A stretch of 64,000 bases of DNA from Frigidibacter sp. ROC022 (lineage in GTDB: Bacteria; Pseudomonadota; Alphaproteobacteria; Rhodobacterales; Rhodobacteraceae). Position numbers and translations under genes: made by a program. The notes under the pieces were generated by a model that did not search any database, was not told the origin of the DNA, and worked only from the letters and a program-made list of their open reading frames with translations. Of the stretch, positions 33,056 through 41,987 are shown piece after piece (positions within the stretch are counted from its first letter, which is position 1; every line of letters begins with the position of its first letter). Location: the NCBI RefSeq assembly GCF_024723735.1, contig NZ_JANQDU010000002.1, positions 573,001 through 637,000 of the forward strand. Direction: 5' to 3'.

Positions 33056-33943
33056 ATGCTGCGACGCAGACGCTGGCGTTTCGCCGTCATGGCGCTGCTG
33101 CCGACCTTCGCGATCTTCGCCTGGGTGCGGCTGTATCCCATTGTACAGACTCTGAATCTGTCGCTGCACGACTGGAACCTGCTGTCGAAGAACAAGCCCT
33201 TCGTCGGGCTGAGCAATTTCATCGAACTGTTCGGTGACCGGCTGTTCCTGACGGCCCTTGGCAATACCGCGATCATCGCCTTCGGGGTGATGTTGCTGAC
33301 CATTCCCTCCGCGATGGTGCTGGCCGGGCTGATCCACTACCGCACCCGTTCGCGCTTTGCCGGCTTCTACGAGACCTCTGTCTTCATTCCGCATGTGGTG
33401 TCGCTGGTGCCCGCCGCGATGGCCTGGAAATGGATTTTCGACGCCAAGCTGGGGCCGCTGAATGCGCTGATCACCCGGCTGGGCGGCGAGCCGCAATCCT
33501 GGCTGTTCGATCCCTATCTCTCGGTGCTCTGCGTCATCATCCTGTGCTCGTGGCAGGCGCTCGGCTATGCGGTGCTGATCTTCCTGGTCGGGTTCCGCAA
33601 CCTGCCGACCTCGGTCTACGAGGCGGCGCGGCTGGACGGCGCCTCCGGGATCCAGAGCTTCCGCTTCCTTTCGGTGCCGCTGCTGAAGCCGATCACGCTT
33701 TATGTTTCGGTCGTCACGCTGATCTCGGGCTTCAACGTCTATGCCCAGGCCTTCGTCCTGGCCTCGGATGCGCAGGGCGCGCCGGGACGGCTGGTCCGGG
33801 TGCTGGTGCTCGACATGCTCGAAAATTCCTTCCGCAACTACCGCGTCGGCTATGCCGCGGCCGAGGCGGTGATCCTGCTGGTGATCGTGCTGGTCCTGAC
33901 CGGCGCGCAATTCGCCTTGCTCAGAGAGAGGAATGGCCGATGA
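33056..33943 (+). CDS. Sugar ABC transporter permease, MalF/UgpA type
   Basis: A 295-residue inner-membrane protein with about six transmembrane helices. The EAA coupling loop is VYEAARLDGASGIQSFRFLSVPLLKP (near 190-215), and the N-terminal helix ends in RLYPIVQTLNLSLHDWN, normal for sugar permeases. GGAGGACATTC precedes the ATG. Its end overlaps the next permease gene by ATGA. Confidence 0.9.
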   Translation: MLRRRRWRFAVMALLPTFAIFAWVRLYPIVQTLNLSLHDWNLLSKNKPFVGLSNFIELFGDRLFLTALGNTAIIAFGVMLLTIPSAMVLAGLIHYRTRSRFAGFYETSVFIPHVVSLVPAAMAWKWIFDAKLGPLNALITRLGGEPQSWLFDPYLSVLCVIILCSWQALGYAVLIFLVGFRNLPTSVYEAARLDGASGIQSFRFLSVPLLKPITLYVSVVTLISGFNVYAQAFVLASDAQGAPGRLVRVLVLDMLENSFRNYRVGYAAAEAVILLVIVLVLTGAQFALLRERNGR

Positions 33944-34767
33944 ACCGCCGCCGCCGCACCGACCTGCTGATCGACCTCGGGCTGGGCATCTTCGGCCTGC
34001 TGATGCTGACCCCGCTGATCATGCTGGTGGCCAATGCCTTCAAGACCCCCGAGGAAATGCTCAGCTGGCCGCCGACGCTGATCCCGCGCGATCCGACCCT
34101 GGACAACCTGACCTCGGTGCTCAACGAAACGCCGCTGCTGAGCTGGATCGGCAACTCGCTGGCCTTCGCGCTGCTGTCCACCCTGGCCATCGTCGCGACC
34201 TCGGGCATTGCCGGCTATATCGTCGCCAAATTCCCGTTCCGCACCATCAACATCGTTTTCGCGCTGTTCCTGGCCACCGCCATCGTGCCCTTCGAAGTCT
34301 ACATGATCCCGCTGTATTTCCAGGTGAAGCAGCTGGGCCTGCTGAACACGGTCCCCGGGCTGCTGGTCGGCTATCTGGTGATGAGCTTCGGGATCTTCCT
34401 GATCCGGCAGAACGTGCTGGCCTCGATCCCCGACGAGCTGATCGAAGCGGCGCGGATCGACGGTGGCGGCGAGATGTGGATCTTCTGGCATATCGTCCTG
34501 CCGCTGCTGCGCGGGCCGCTTGCGGCGCTTGCGGTGCTGGCCTTCTTTCAGGCCTGGACCGCCTTTGCCTGGCCGATGATCGTGGCAACCAAGCGCTCGG
34601 CCTATACGATCGAGGTCGGGCTGGCCCTGTTCCAGACCGGCTATACCGTCGATCTGGGGCGATTGTCCGCGGCCTCGGCCTGCGTGCTGGTGCCCTCGGT
34701 CCTGGCCTTCGTGCTTCTGCGGCGCAACTTCGTGCAGGGCGTCGCCGCGACGGGGATGAAGGAATGA
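33940..34767 (+). CDS. Sugar ABC transporter permease, MalG/UgpE type
   Basis: A 275-residue inner-membrane protein with about six helices. The EAA loop is LIEAARIDGGGEMWIFWHIVLPLLRGPLA (near 165-195), and ANAFKTPEEM follows the first helix as in MalG/UgpE. It forms the channel with the preceding permease. ATGA overlaps are present at both ends. Confidence 0.9.
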   Translation: MNRRRRTDLLIDLGLGIFGLLMLTPLIMLVANAFKTPEEMLSWPPTLIPRDPTLDNLTSVLNETPLLSWIGNSLAFALLSTLAIVATSGIAGYIVAKFPFRTINIVFALFLATAIVPFEVYMIPLYFQVKQLGLLNTVPGLLVGYLVMSFGIFLIRQNVLASIPDELIEAARIDGGGEMWIFWHIVLPLLRGPLAALAVLAFFQAWTAFAWPMIVATKRSAYTIEVGLALFQTGYTVDLGRLSAASACVLVPSVLAFVLLRRNFVQGVAATGMKE

Positions 34768-35960
34768 GCTGGCCTGCCGACTCCGCCGACCGCTTTGACG
34801 CGGCCAACCGCGAGACGCTGAACTGGGTTCTGGCCCGCCAGCCGCTGGCCGGGGCTTTCCTGGACACCAAGGTCAATCCCCTCACCGGGGCGGATTACGG
34901 CGCCGCCGACGGGCTGCGCGGCCCAGACTGGACCTATGGCTGGATTCAGGGCCGCGGGCTGGAAGCCCTGGCGAGCTTTGCCCGGCACTACGCGGACAGC
35001 GACCCGGCCTTTGCCGAGCGGCTGCTGGCGCGGATGCGGCCGCTCTACCACCGGCTGGTCGAGATCTCGGCCGACTGGCACGCCTATTTCCTCTACGACG
35101 CGTACATGCAGCCGGTCCGTCCCGAAGGCACCGGCGTGGTGTCGCAGACCCGGCCGGAGGAGGTCTTCACCTTCGCCGATGCCTTTGTCGCCAAGGGGCT
35201 GGTCGCGGCGGCGGCGCTGATCGACCGGCCGGCATTGCCGGGACATCTGGCCTATCTGCACCGGGTGGTGGCGGCGATCGAATCGGGCCGGTTCCAGATC
35301 GACGAAAAGGTGCCGCTCTCGCCGGCGGCCGCGGCGGCCGGACCCGACGACTTCGGGCCCCGGATGATCCTCCTGGGCGCAGCCGGAATGCTGGCCCGCG
35401 CGGGGTTGTCCGCCGAGGCCGAGCCCTGGGCCAGCCGTTTCATCGACCATGTGCTTACCCATCATTTCGACACTGAATTGGGGGTTTTGCGCAATATTCC
35501 CGGCGACGACGCCTTCAATGCCGGACACGGGATCGAATTCGTCGGCTTTGCCTTCGATCATCTGCCGCGCGGCGCCGATCCCGACCTGGTCGGACGGCTG
35601 AAGACGGTGCTCGACAGATCGCTGGCGCTTGCGATGCGCGGCCCCGGCATCGCCCTGTCGCTGTCGCTGAAGTCCAAGGAGCTGTTGCTGCCATACTACC
35701 CCTGGTGGAAACTCCCCGAGGCGATCCGTGCCTGCGCCCTTGCGCTGCGCCAGGGGGACGATGAGCGGATGGCGACCTGGGGCGAGAGGGCCGAGCAGGC
35801 CTTCTTCGACAATTTCTGGCAGCCGGGCACCGGCTATGCCTACCAGACACTGACCGAGGCAGGTCCGGTCGATTTCGTCCCCGCCACGCCCGATCTCGAC
35901 CCCGGCTATCACACCGGCCTGTCACTGCTGGCTGCGGCCGTCGCCTGCCCAACCGACTGA
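34764..35960 (+). CDS. N-acylglucosamine 2-epimerase (AGE) family protein
   Basis: A 398-residue (alpha/alpha)6-barrel protein of the AGE/COG2942 family. Recognisable segments are the Trp/Tyr-rich TYGWIQGRGLEALASFARHY, EEVFTFADAFVAKG and NAGHGIEFVGFAFDH, which holds the His-x-x-Glu used in sugar 2-epimerisation. Family members epimerise or isomerise free sugars (GlcNAc to ManNAc, mannose to fructose, cellobiose). In this operon it would act on the imported free sugar, or on its amino derivative, before the NagA/NagB-like steps. The exact sugar is unknown. Confidence 0.78.
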   Translation: MSWPADSADRFDAANRETLNWVLARQPLAGAFLDTKVNPLTGADYGAADGLRGPDWTYGWIQGRGLEALASFARHYADSDPAFAERLLARMRPLYHRLVEISADWHAYFLYDAYMQPVRPEGTGVVSQTRPEEVFTFADAFVAKGLVAAAALIDRPALPGHLAYLHRVVAAIESGRFQIDEKVPLSPAAAAAGPDDFGPRMILLGAAGMLARAGLSAEAEPWASRFIDHVLTHHFDTELGVLRNIPGDDAFNAGHGIEFVGFAFDHLPRGADPDLVGRLKTVLDRSLALAMRGPGIALSLSLKSKELLLPYYPWWKLPEAIRACALALRQGDDERMATWGERAEQAFFDNFWQPGTGYAYQTLTEAGPVDFVPATPDLDPGYHTGLSLLAAAVACPTD

Positions 35961-35969
35961 GGAACCCCC

Positions 35970-37022
35970 ATGGCCAACGTGCAAATCCGCGATCTCAGAA
36001 AGTCCTTCGGACCGGTCGAAACCATCCATGGCGTGTCGATCGACGTGCCGGATGGCGCCTTCGTGGCGCTGGTCGGTCCTTCGGGTTGCGGCAAGTCCAC
36101 CATCCTGCGGTTGATCGCCGGGCTGGAGGAGATTTCCGGCGGTACCGTCTCGATCGGCGGCAAGGTGATCAACGAGGTCGAGCCCAAGCACCGCGACATC
36201 GCGATGGTGTTCCAGAACTATGCGCTCTACCCGCATATGACCGTGGCCGAGAACATGGGCTTTTCGATGCGGCTGCTGGGCCACAGCAAGGCCGAGCGGC
36301 GGGCAGCGGTGGAAAAGGCGGCCGAGGTTCTGGGCCTGACCGAATATCTCGACCGCTATCCCAAGCAGTTGTCGGGCGGGCAGCGGCAGCGGGTGGCGAT
36401 GGGCCGCGCCATCGTGCGGCAACCGCAGGTGTTCCTGTTCGACGAACCACTGTCGAACCTCGACGCGCAGTTGCGGGTGCAGATGCGGGCCGAGCTGAAG
36501 GCGCTGCACGCCCGTCTGAAGGTGACGACGCTCTATGTCACCCATGACCAGATCGAGGCGATGACAATGGCCGACCAGATCGTCGTGATGAAGGACGGCC
36601 ATGTGATCCAGGCGGGGCCGCCGCTGGAAATCTACGATTCCCCCGCCGACACATTCGTGGCCCGGTTCGTCGGCTCGCCCGCGATGAACCTGCTTTCGGC
36701 GGAACTGGCAGACGGCGGGGTGCATATTGCCGGCCGGCGCTGGTGCGACGCGCCGACGGACAGGCGGGCGGTGCAGTTGGGGGTGCGCCCCGAGCATCTG
36801 GTACTGGACCCCGAAGGCGTGCCGCTGGATGTCGACAACGTCGACCCCACCGGGTCCGAGACCATGGTGCTGGGCCGGATCGCCGGGCAGCAGGTGACCC
36901 TGCTGCTGCGCCAGCGTGTGGCGGTGTCTCCGGGCGACCAGCTGACCGTGTCCGCCGATCCCGCGCATCTGCATCTGTTCGACCCCGACAGCGGCCGGCG
37001 GCTGATTCCCGGCGACGGATAG
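35970..37022 (+). CDS. Sugar ABC transporter ATP-binding protein, MalK/UgpC type
   Basis: A 350-residue ATPase. It has Walker A GPSGCGKST (near 37), Q-loop VFQNYALYPHMTV, signature LSGGQRQR, Walker B LFDEPLSNLDA and His switch YVTHDQIEAMT. A TOBE domain follows (about 235-350) with FVGSPAMNLL and GVRPEHL. This completes the importer with the binding protein and two permeases. It starts 9 bases after the AGE-family gene and is the last gene of the operon. Confidence 0.93.
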   Translation: MANVQIRDLRKSFGPVETIHGVSIDVPDGAFVALVGPSGCGKSTILRLIAGLEEISGGTVSIGGKVINEVEPKHRDIAMVFQNYALYPHMTVAENMGFSMRLLGHSKAERRAAVEKAAEVLGLTEYLDRYPKQLSGGQRQRVAMGRAIVRQPQVFLFDEPLSNLDAQLRVQMRAELKALHARLKVTTLYVTHDQIEAMTMADQIVVMKDGHVIQAGPPLEIYDSPADTFVARFVGSPAMNLLSAELADGGVHIAGRRWCDAPTDRRAVQLGVRPEHLVLDPEGVPLDVDNVDPTGSETMVLGRIAGQQVTLLLRQRVAVSPGDQLTVSADPAHLHLFDPDSGRRLIPGDG

Positions 37023-37118
37023 GCCCTTTCCGGATGCGGCCGTGGCGCGGGGCGGGAACCGGGCGCCGTTGATCGGCGGGCCCCGAAGAAAGGGCCGATG
37101 TGCCGCCCGTCGCCCGTT

Positions 37119-38396
37119 TCACCGATGCTCTTCCTCGGCCAGTTCGACCGCATGCGGCAGGCCCGAGGGATCGGGCACCGCGAGCATCCGCAGGAACTCT
37201 CGGTGCAGGCGGTCCAGGATGACCTCTCCGTTCCAGCGCTCGATGGCCCGGGCGCGGGCGGCGGCTCCCAGACGCGCGCGCTCGGCAGGGTCGTCCAGCA
37301 GCGCCTCGATTGCCGCGGCCAAGGCGCCGGCATCCCCCGGCGGCGTGAGGCATCCGCAGCCCTCGACCTCGCGCCCCAGGGCGGTATCGGGCCGCGCCGT
37401 CGCAATCACCGGCCGGCCCGAGGCCAGCATGTTGGTCAGCTTGGAGGGCAACACCAGATCGGCCGCGCCGCCGATCTGCGGAAGCAGGTGGATATCGGCC
37501 ATGCCGAGGAGATCCGAAAGCTTTTCCGGCGGCTGCAACGGGAAGCAGCGGAGCGCCGGAAGGCCCCGTGCTGACCGGAGCAGCCTTTCGCACATCGGCC
37601 CGTCCCCGCAGACCGCAATGGCCAGATCGTCGCGATGGGCAAGCCGCCGCGCCACCTCGGGAATGATCTCGAGCCCCTGCTTGTTGGCGAGGTTCCCGGA
37701 ATAGAGCACGACATGGCGGCGGTCGATGCCAAGGGCCTTCCGCAGCGGCGAGGGGCCGTCGAGCGGCCGGACGGCGGCAAGGTTGGCCCAGTTCCGCAGT
37801 TCGAAGACGCGCGCCTCGGGCACCTGCTTCTGGCACAGCTTCTTCAGCATGGGCCCGGAAATGGTGCTGATCCGGTCGAAACGGCGCAGCAGCCAACGCT
37901 CGAAGGCGACGGCGGCGCGGCCGACCCGGCTCGATTCCGCCAGCAGACCGGTGGCGAAGGCGGCCTCGACCTCGAAATCCTGGATGTGCAGCCATGCCCG
38001 CGCACCGGTCAGGCGCGCGGCGAGCCAGCCGACCGGGGCGGCGACCAGCGAGGGCGCGATGACCAGAACCAGGTCCGGACGCCGCCGCAAGGCGGACCAG
38101 AGCATCACCGGCAGCGCCGTGAGGGCGAAGCTGGCATGGTGCAGGATACGCCGGGCGCCGGTGGGCCGGGCCGGCACATAGAGCGGACAATGCGTGACGG
38201 TCACCCCTTCGCGCCGTTCCCGCCGCCACCGCTGGCGCCATCCGCTGGCGACCTTCCAGGCCGGATAGTAGGGCACCGCCGTGACCACGGCGACTTCATC
38301 GCCACGCCGCGCCATATCCTCGGCCAGACCGGTGGTATAGACTGCCGTCGAGATGATCTCGGGCGCATAGTTGATGCCGAGGATCAGCAGGCGCAT
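37119..38396 (-). CDS. WcaI-like family 4 glycosyltransferase
   Basis: A 425-residue GT-B enzyme resembling WcaI of colanic acid synthesis. The N-terminus is LILGINYAPEIISTAVYTTGLAEDMARRGDEV; the C-terminal nucleotide-sugar domain has VVLYSGNLANKQGLEIIPE, CGDGPM and PSKLTNMLASGRPVIA with the EX7E-like region. It is cytoplasmic or membrane-associated and transfers a sugar to a lipid-linked glycan. It is transcribed away from the rest of the polysaccharide locus. The start is the ATG at 38396; a longer frame to 38636 has no GT likeness. Confidence 0.85.
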   Translation of the reverse strand: MRLLILGINYAPEIISTAVYTTGLAEDMARRGDEVAVVTAVPYYPAWKVASGWRQRWRRERREGVTVTHCPLYVPARPTGARRILHHASFALTALPVMLWSALRRRPDLVLVIAPSLVAAPVGWLAARLTGARAWLHIQDFEVEAAFATGLLAESSRVGRAAVAFERWLLRRFDRISTISGPMLKKLCQKQVPEARVFELRNWANLAAVRPLDGPSPLRKALGIDRRHVVLYSGNLANKQGLEIIPEVARRLAHRDDLAIAVCGDGPMCERLLRSARGLPALRCFPLQPPEKLSDLLGMADIHLLPQIGGAADLVLPSKLTNMLASGRPVIATARPDTALGREVEGCGCLTPPGDAGALAAAIEALLDDPAERARLGAAARARAIERWNGEVILDRLHREFLRMLAVPDPSGLPHAVELAEEEHR

Positions 38397-38830
38397 CGTT
38401 GCGCCCCCGTTCCGGGAGCGCCACGTAAGGTCGCATGCCCTGTCGCCGGGGTCGCGGCACCCGCGGGCCGCCTTGCCCCGCGATGACGGCAAGGTGGCAG
38501 GGCGCGGACTGGTACGGCGGCGGTGGTGCTGTCGCCGGCGGTGATCTGCACGGCCCGGCCACAGATCGGCCCCGCGATCCAAAGGATCGCCCCCGGACCA
38601 GGAATGTCGCGCCCCCCTTTCATCGTCAGCCGCCACTGTCCGGAGCCGCTGGGCCGCATCCCGGCAATCCGCCGGTCAGGAACTCCCGGGCCGATGCCCC
38701 CGAAGGCAGACGCGTGGGTTGGGATGTGTGGCAGATCGACATCGGGCGCGAGAAATTGTTTCTGTTTTCCCGAAATAGATGGATTTGCTTAATGACGAGT
38801 TAACACGAGACCGTCGAATTAAGCCGGCTT

Positions 38831-38860
38831 CTCCGCCTCTTGGCACAATTGAAGGCGGAG
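38831..38860. terminator. Hairpin in the polysaccharide promoter region
   Basis: CTCCGCCT (38831-38838) and AGGCGGAG (38853-38860) pair perfectly around 14 bases and are followed by GTTTTGTT. It could be a weak terminator or attenuator in the leader of the plus-strand operon. Confidence 0.4.
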
Positions 38861-38862
38861 GT

Positions 38863-38884
38863 TTTGTTAATAAAGATTAACAAA
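38863..38884. promoter_or_regulatory. AT-rich inverted repeat, candidate regulator site
   Basis: TTTGTTAAT (38863-38871) and ATTAACAAA (38876-38884) are perfect 9-base arms around AAAG. The arm length and spacing suit a dimeric DNA-binding protein. The site is about 125 bases before the first glycosyltransferase start. The regulator is not in the window. Confidence 0.45.
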
Positions 38885-39007
38885 CTTGGGATATTGCATT
38901 TCCGCCTGCCTCGATAAAACATGGACAGAACAATTCCCGGTGTTATGGGTTGAACCGGGCCAATTGTGGTCCGGCGTCAATGCCGGCCGGAGTGTTGGGG
39001 CTGCGCA

Positions 39008-40255
39008 ATGGAGATGGGAACCGGAGCGATGCGGACGGAGTCCTGTGGCGATGCCGGATCAGGCAGTCGCCCGGAGTCCGTGCAGCCACGGGCGGCCCGG
39101 GCACAATCCGGACGGGAGTCCTCCGCGCCGACCAGAACCGTCGTGGTGATCGGCGAGCTTCCCCCACCGGTCAATGGCCAGTCAAAGAACCTGGCCGCGA
39201 TCACTGCCGACATCATCGCCTGTCCGGGGGTGCGGCTGGTGGTCTGCTCGATCTCGAGCGGGCGTCTGCGAGGCGGGCTTCCGGGCCATCTGCGCAAGAC
39301 CTGCAAACACCTGCGTGCCTGGGCGCGGCTGATCGCCTGTGCCGGCCGGTCGCCGCGCACGCTCTATCTCGTCGCCGATGGCTGGCGCGGGCTGATCTTT
39401 ACCTGCGTCAGCACCGCCCTGGGCCGCGCCCTGGGCTACGAGCTGGTGCTGCAGCATCGCACTTTCGCCTATGTTGACCGCCGCAATCGGCTGATGGTCT
39501 TCGTCAACCGGGCGCTTGGGCCGCGCGGACGCCATGTTTTCCTCTCCGAAGGCATGGCGCGGAAATTCTTCACGCTCTACCAGCCCCGCCGCCGTTTCGA
39601 GATCAACCACAACCTGGCGCAGTCGCTTGCCTTCTTTCGTGACCTGCGCGCCATGCCGCGGCGGCGTCCGGGGCCACGGCTGCGCGTCGGGCTGTTGTCG
39701 AACCTGATGCTGACCAAGGGGCTGGACGTGTTTCTCGATCTCGCCCGCCGGTCGGCATCCGAAGGGCTGGCACTCGATTTCGTGCTGGCCGGGCCGGCCT
39801 TCGGACCCGTCGAAGAAGCGATCATCCGCGCCGCGCTGGCCGAACCGGGCATCTCGCTGGACTGGCGCGGCCCGGTGCATGGCCCGGACAGGCTGTCTTT
39901 TTTCCGCGAGATCGACATCTTCGTGTTTCCGACCCGCTACCGCTACGAGGCGCAGCCGAACGTGGTGCTGGAGGCGATCTGCGCCGGGGTCCATGTGATC
40001 GCGCCCGACCGCGGCTGCATCCGCGAGGATCTCGCGCGACTGGGCGGCACCTGCATGGCCCGCGACGACGAGGCGAATGTGTCGGCCTGGCTTGAGGCGC
40101 TGCGCGACGTGGCGGCCAACCGCGTGGCCCTGACGGCCCGCCGCGCCGCCAGCCTGCGCCGGGTGCGGGCGGAAATCCTTGGCGCCAGAAGACACTACGA
40201 AGAGTTTCTGCGGGTCTTTTCTGCCACGGACCCGGTTCGGAACGCGGCAACATGA
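39008..40255 (+). CDS. Family 4-like glycosyltransferase
   Basis: About 415 residues. The GT-B fold is shown by VVVIGELPPPVNGQSKNLA near the start of the first domain, LRVGLLSNLMLTKGLDVFLDLARR opening the second, and FPTRYRYEAQPNVVLEAICAG, which is the nucleotide-sugar EX7E-type site. It adds a sugar to the surface polysaccharide. The first 35-40 residues are Gly/Ser/Arg-rich and unlike the family, so the true start is uncertain: ATGs at 39008, 39014 and 39029 and a GTG at 38966 are options. It overlaps the sulfotransferase gene by ATGA. Confidence 0.78.
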   Translation: MEMGTGAMRTESCGDAGSGSRPESVQPRAARAQSGRESSAPTRTVVVIGELPPPVNGQSKNLAAITADIIACPGVRLVVCSISSGRLRGGLPGHLRKTCKHLRAWARLIACAGRSPRTLYLVADGWRGLIFTCVSTALGRALGYELVLQHRTFAYVDRRNRLMVFVNRALGPRGRHVFLSEGMARKFFTLYQPRRRFEINHNLAQSLAFFRDLRAMPRRRPGPRLRVGLLSNLMLTKGLDVFLDLARRSASEGLALDFVLAGPAFGPVEEAIIRAALAEPGISLDWRGPVHGPDRLSFFREIDIFVFPTRYRYEAQPNVVLEAICAGVHVIAPDRGCIREDLARLGGTCMARDDEANVSAWLEALRDVAANRVALTARRAASLRRVRAEILGARRHYEEFLRVFSATDPVRNAAT

Positions 40256-41232
40256 CCAGCACGATTCGACGACTCCGTGACATCCTCCGCCCGCATGTCT
40301 CGCTGCAGAGCGAATACGCCATCCGGCGCTTCGCCTTCCGATGGCTGCCCACCCATGGGCAGCTGTCCGCACCGAAGCGGATCGTGCATGCCTGTGCCTG
40401 GAAGACCGCCAGCCAATGGGTCCGGCTGATCATCTCGGACCCCCGCATCTACCGCCATACCGGCTGCCTGCCGTTCCTGTTCTCGCAGATTCGCGCGGAC
40501 GACGGGGCCGCGGCGGTCTACAGAAAGGCAGATCGGTCCGTTGTGCTCGCGGCCTATGGCACGGCCGAAGAGATCGACGCGCTGGCCGAGCACCCGCTGG
40601 AACCCTTCTTCGTGGTACGCGACCCCCGGTCCATGCTGGTCTCGTGGTACCATTCCACCCGCTTCACCCATCCCGCTTCGCCCGGCGTCTGCCGGCATCG
40701 CGCCGCCATGGCCGGGATGGGCGATGCCGAGGCTTTCCTCTATTGCGCGGACGCCTTCGCCGCCGAGTTCGGACCCATCCTGGACAGTTGGGCAAGGCGC
40801 GCGGACCGGGTCAGGATCGTCCGGTTCGAGGCCCTGACAGGGCCCTGCGGGGACAGGGTCTGGCAGGACCTGTTCACCGGCCTCGGCCTGACGGTTCCCC
40901 AGCCGGTCCTGAACGCGGTTCTGTCCACCTATGCGTTGGAAAAGCTTGTCCCCTCCACGGCGCGCGATGCCGCCGGCGACAAATATGCCTCGCGCGGGAA
41001 ACGCAGCTGGCCCGATTTCCTTCCCGGCGATGCGGATGAGCGGCTGCGCCGTCGGTTGCGCGGCTGGGCCCGGAGTTTTGGGTATTGCGAAGATGCGATC
41101 CGGACGACGGCAAGCGCCGCCGGCGATCATGACCGCGACTGTCGGGGCCGGCCCGGCATCCACCCGGCCGCGCGGCTGGCGCAAGGCGTTCCGTCCGCGA
41201 AACCCGCCGGCAGCGGGACCCGTCGCGCATGA
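40252..41232 (+). CDS. Sulfotransferase-like protein (first of two)
   Basis: A 326-residue P-loop protein. HACAWKTASQW (near 47) fits the 5'-phosphosulfate-binding loop of PAPS sulfotransferases, and FFVVRDPRSMLVSWYHS (near 118) fits the 3'-phosphate-binding motif. The C-terminal KYASRGKRSWPDFL resembles the RKG-type loop. It would transfer sulfate from PAPS to a sugar hydroxyl. It lies between two glycosyltransferases and is coupled to both neighbours by ATGA, so sulfation of the surface glycan is the likely role. The last 45 residues are Arg/Ala-rich and probably unstructured. Confidence 0.75.
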   Translation: MTSTIRRLRDILRPHVSLQSEYAIRRFAFRWLPTHGQLSAPKRIVHACAWKTASQWVRLIISDPRIYRHTGCLPFLFSQIRADDGAAAVYRKADRSVVLAAYGTAEEIDALAEHPLEPFFVVRDPRSMLVSWYHSTRFTHPASPGVCRHRAAMAGMGDAEAFLYCADAFAAEFGPILDSWARRADRVRIVRFEALTGPCGDRVWQDLFTGLGLTVPQPVLNAVLSTYALEKLVPSTARDAAGDKYASRGKRSWPDFLPGDADERLRRRLRGWARSFGYCEDAIRTTASAAGDHDRDCRGRPGIHPAARLAQGVPSAKPAGSGTRRA

Positions 41233-41987
41233 CTGCCGCCGATCCCTTCCGGGGCGCATTGCGCGCCGCCTTGCGCGAAGCGGTGGCGGGCCGGCCGAGG
41301 CTGTGGCGGGCGATCTGCCGGTTGCGCGGCGCCACCCAGGGCATGGTCAGCGCGTCCACCGTGGTTGTCTGCGAAGGCTACCAGCGTTCGGGCAACAGCT
41401 TTGCCGAGGCGGCTCTGATGCTGACCCAGGGCGACATCGAGATCGCCCATCACCGCCATGTCGCGGCGCAACTGCTCCATGCGGTCCGCATCGGGACTCC
41501 GGCGCTGCTCCTGATCCGTGATCCATGTGATGCGGTGGCATCCGCCGTGCTGCGCCGCCCCAGGGACACCGGGTTGCGGCGCGAGTTGAAGTCGTGGATC
41601 AATTTCAACCGCGCCTGCTTGCCGATCGCCGAGCAGCTGGTCATTTCCGATTTTCCGGTGACGACATCGCATTTCACCGCCGTGCTGGCCGCGCTTTCGG
41701 CGCGCAGCGGCCGCAGCTTTTCCTCTGCCGGTCTCGACGACGCCACGATTGCGGAACGGGCCTTTGCCGAAATCGCCCGCATCTCCGAACGGCGCGGCAC
41801 CGCGAAACTGCTCAACTACGGGCCGCACCTGAGCGCCGCGGCCAGGGCCGCCCGGACCCGGGCGCTCCAGGAGATGAAATCGAAACTCGAGACGCAACAC
41901 GCCGACGACCTTGCCCGGGCCCGGGACATCCATGCCCGGCTCCGCAGCCGGTCGGTTGCGATCGACGCGGCGGGGCACCGGCCATGA
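41229..41987 (+). CDS. Sulfotransferase-like protein (second of two)
   Basis: A 252-residue P-loop protein, shorter than and different from its neighbour. CEGYQRSGNSF (near 48) is a phosphosulfate-loop-like motif of the GxxRSGxS type, and LLLIRDPCDAVASAV (near 95) is the 3'-phosphate motif. The C-terminal 60 residues form a charged helix. PAPS-dependent sulfation of a sugar is the best guess. Its lack of the usual RKG loop leaves doubt. It is coupled by ATGA on both sides. Confidence 0.65.
   Translation: MTAADPFRGALRAALREAVAGRPRLWRAICRLRGATQGMVSASTVVVCEGYQRSGNSFAEAALMLTQGDIEIAHHRHVAAQLLHAVRIGTPALLLIRDPCDAVASAVLRRPRDTGLRRELKSWINFNRACLPIAEQLVISDFPVTTSHFTAVLAALSARSGRSFSSAGLDDATIAERAFAEIARISERRGTAKLLNYGPHLSAAARAARTRALQEMKSKLETQHADDLARARDIHARLRSRSVAIDAAGHRP

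Larger units (their letters stand above)
38397..39007. promoter_or_regulatory. Divergent, partly AT-rich promoter region of the polysaccharide locus
   Basis: About 610 bases without a supported gene. The left part is GC-rich. From about 38745 to 38935 the sequence is AT-rich and holds several symmetrical elements, listed separately, so promoters and regulator sites for the two divergent glycosyltransferase genes probably lie there. Confidence 0.5.
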
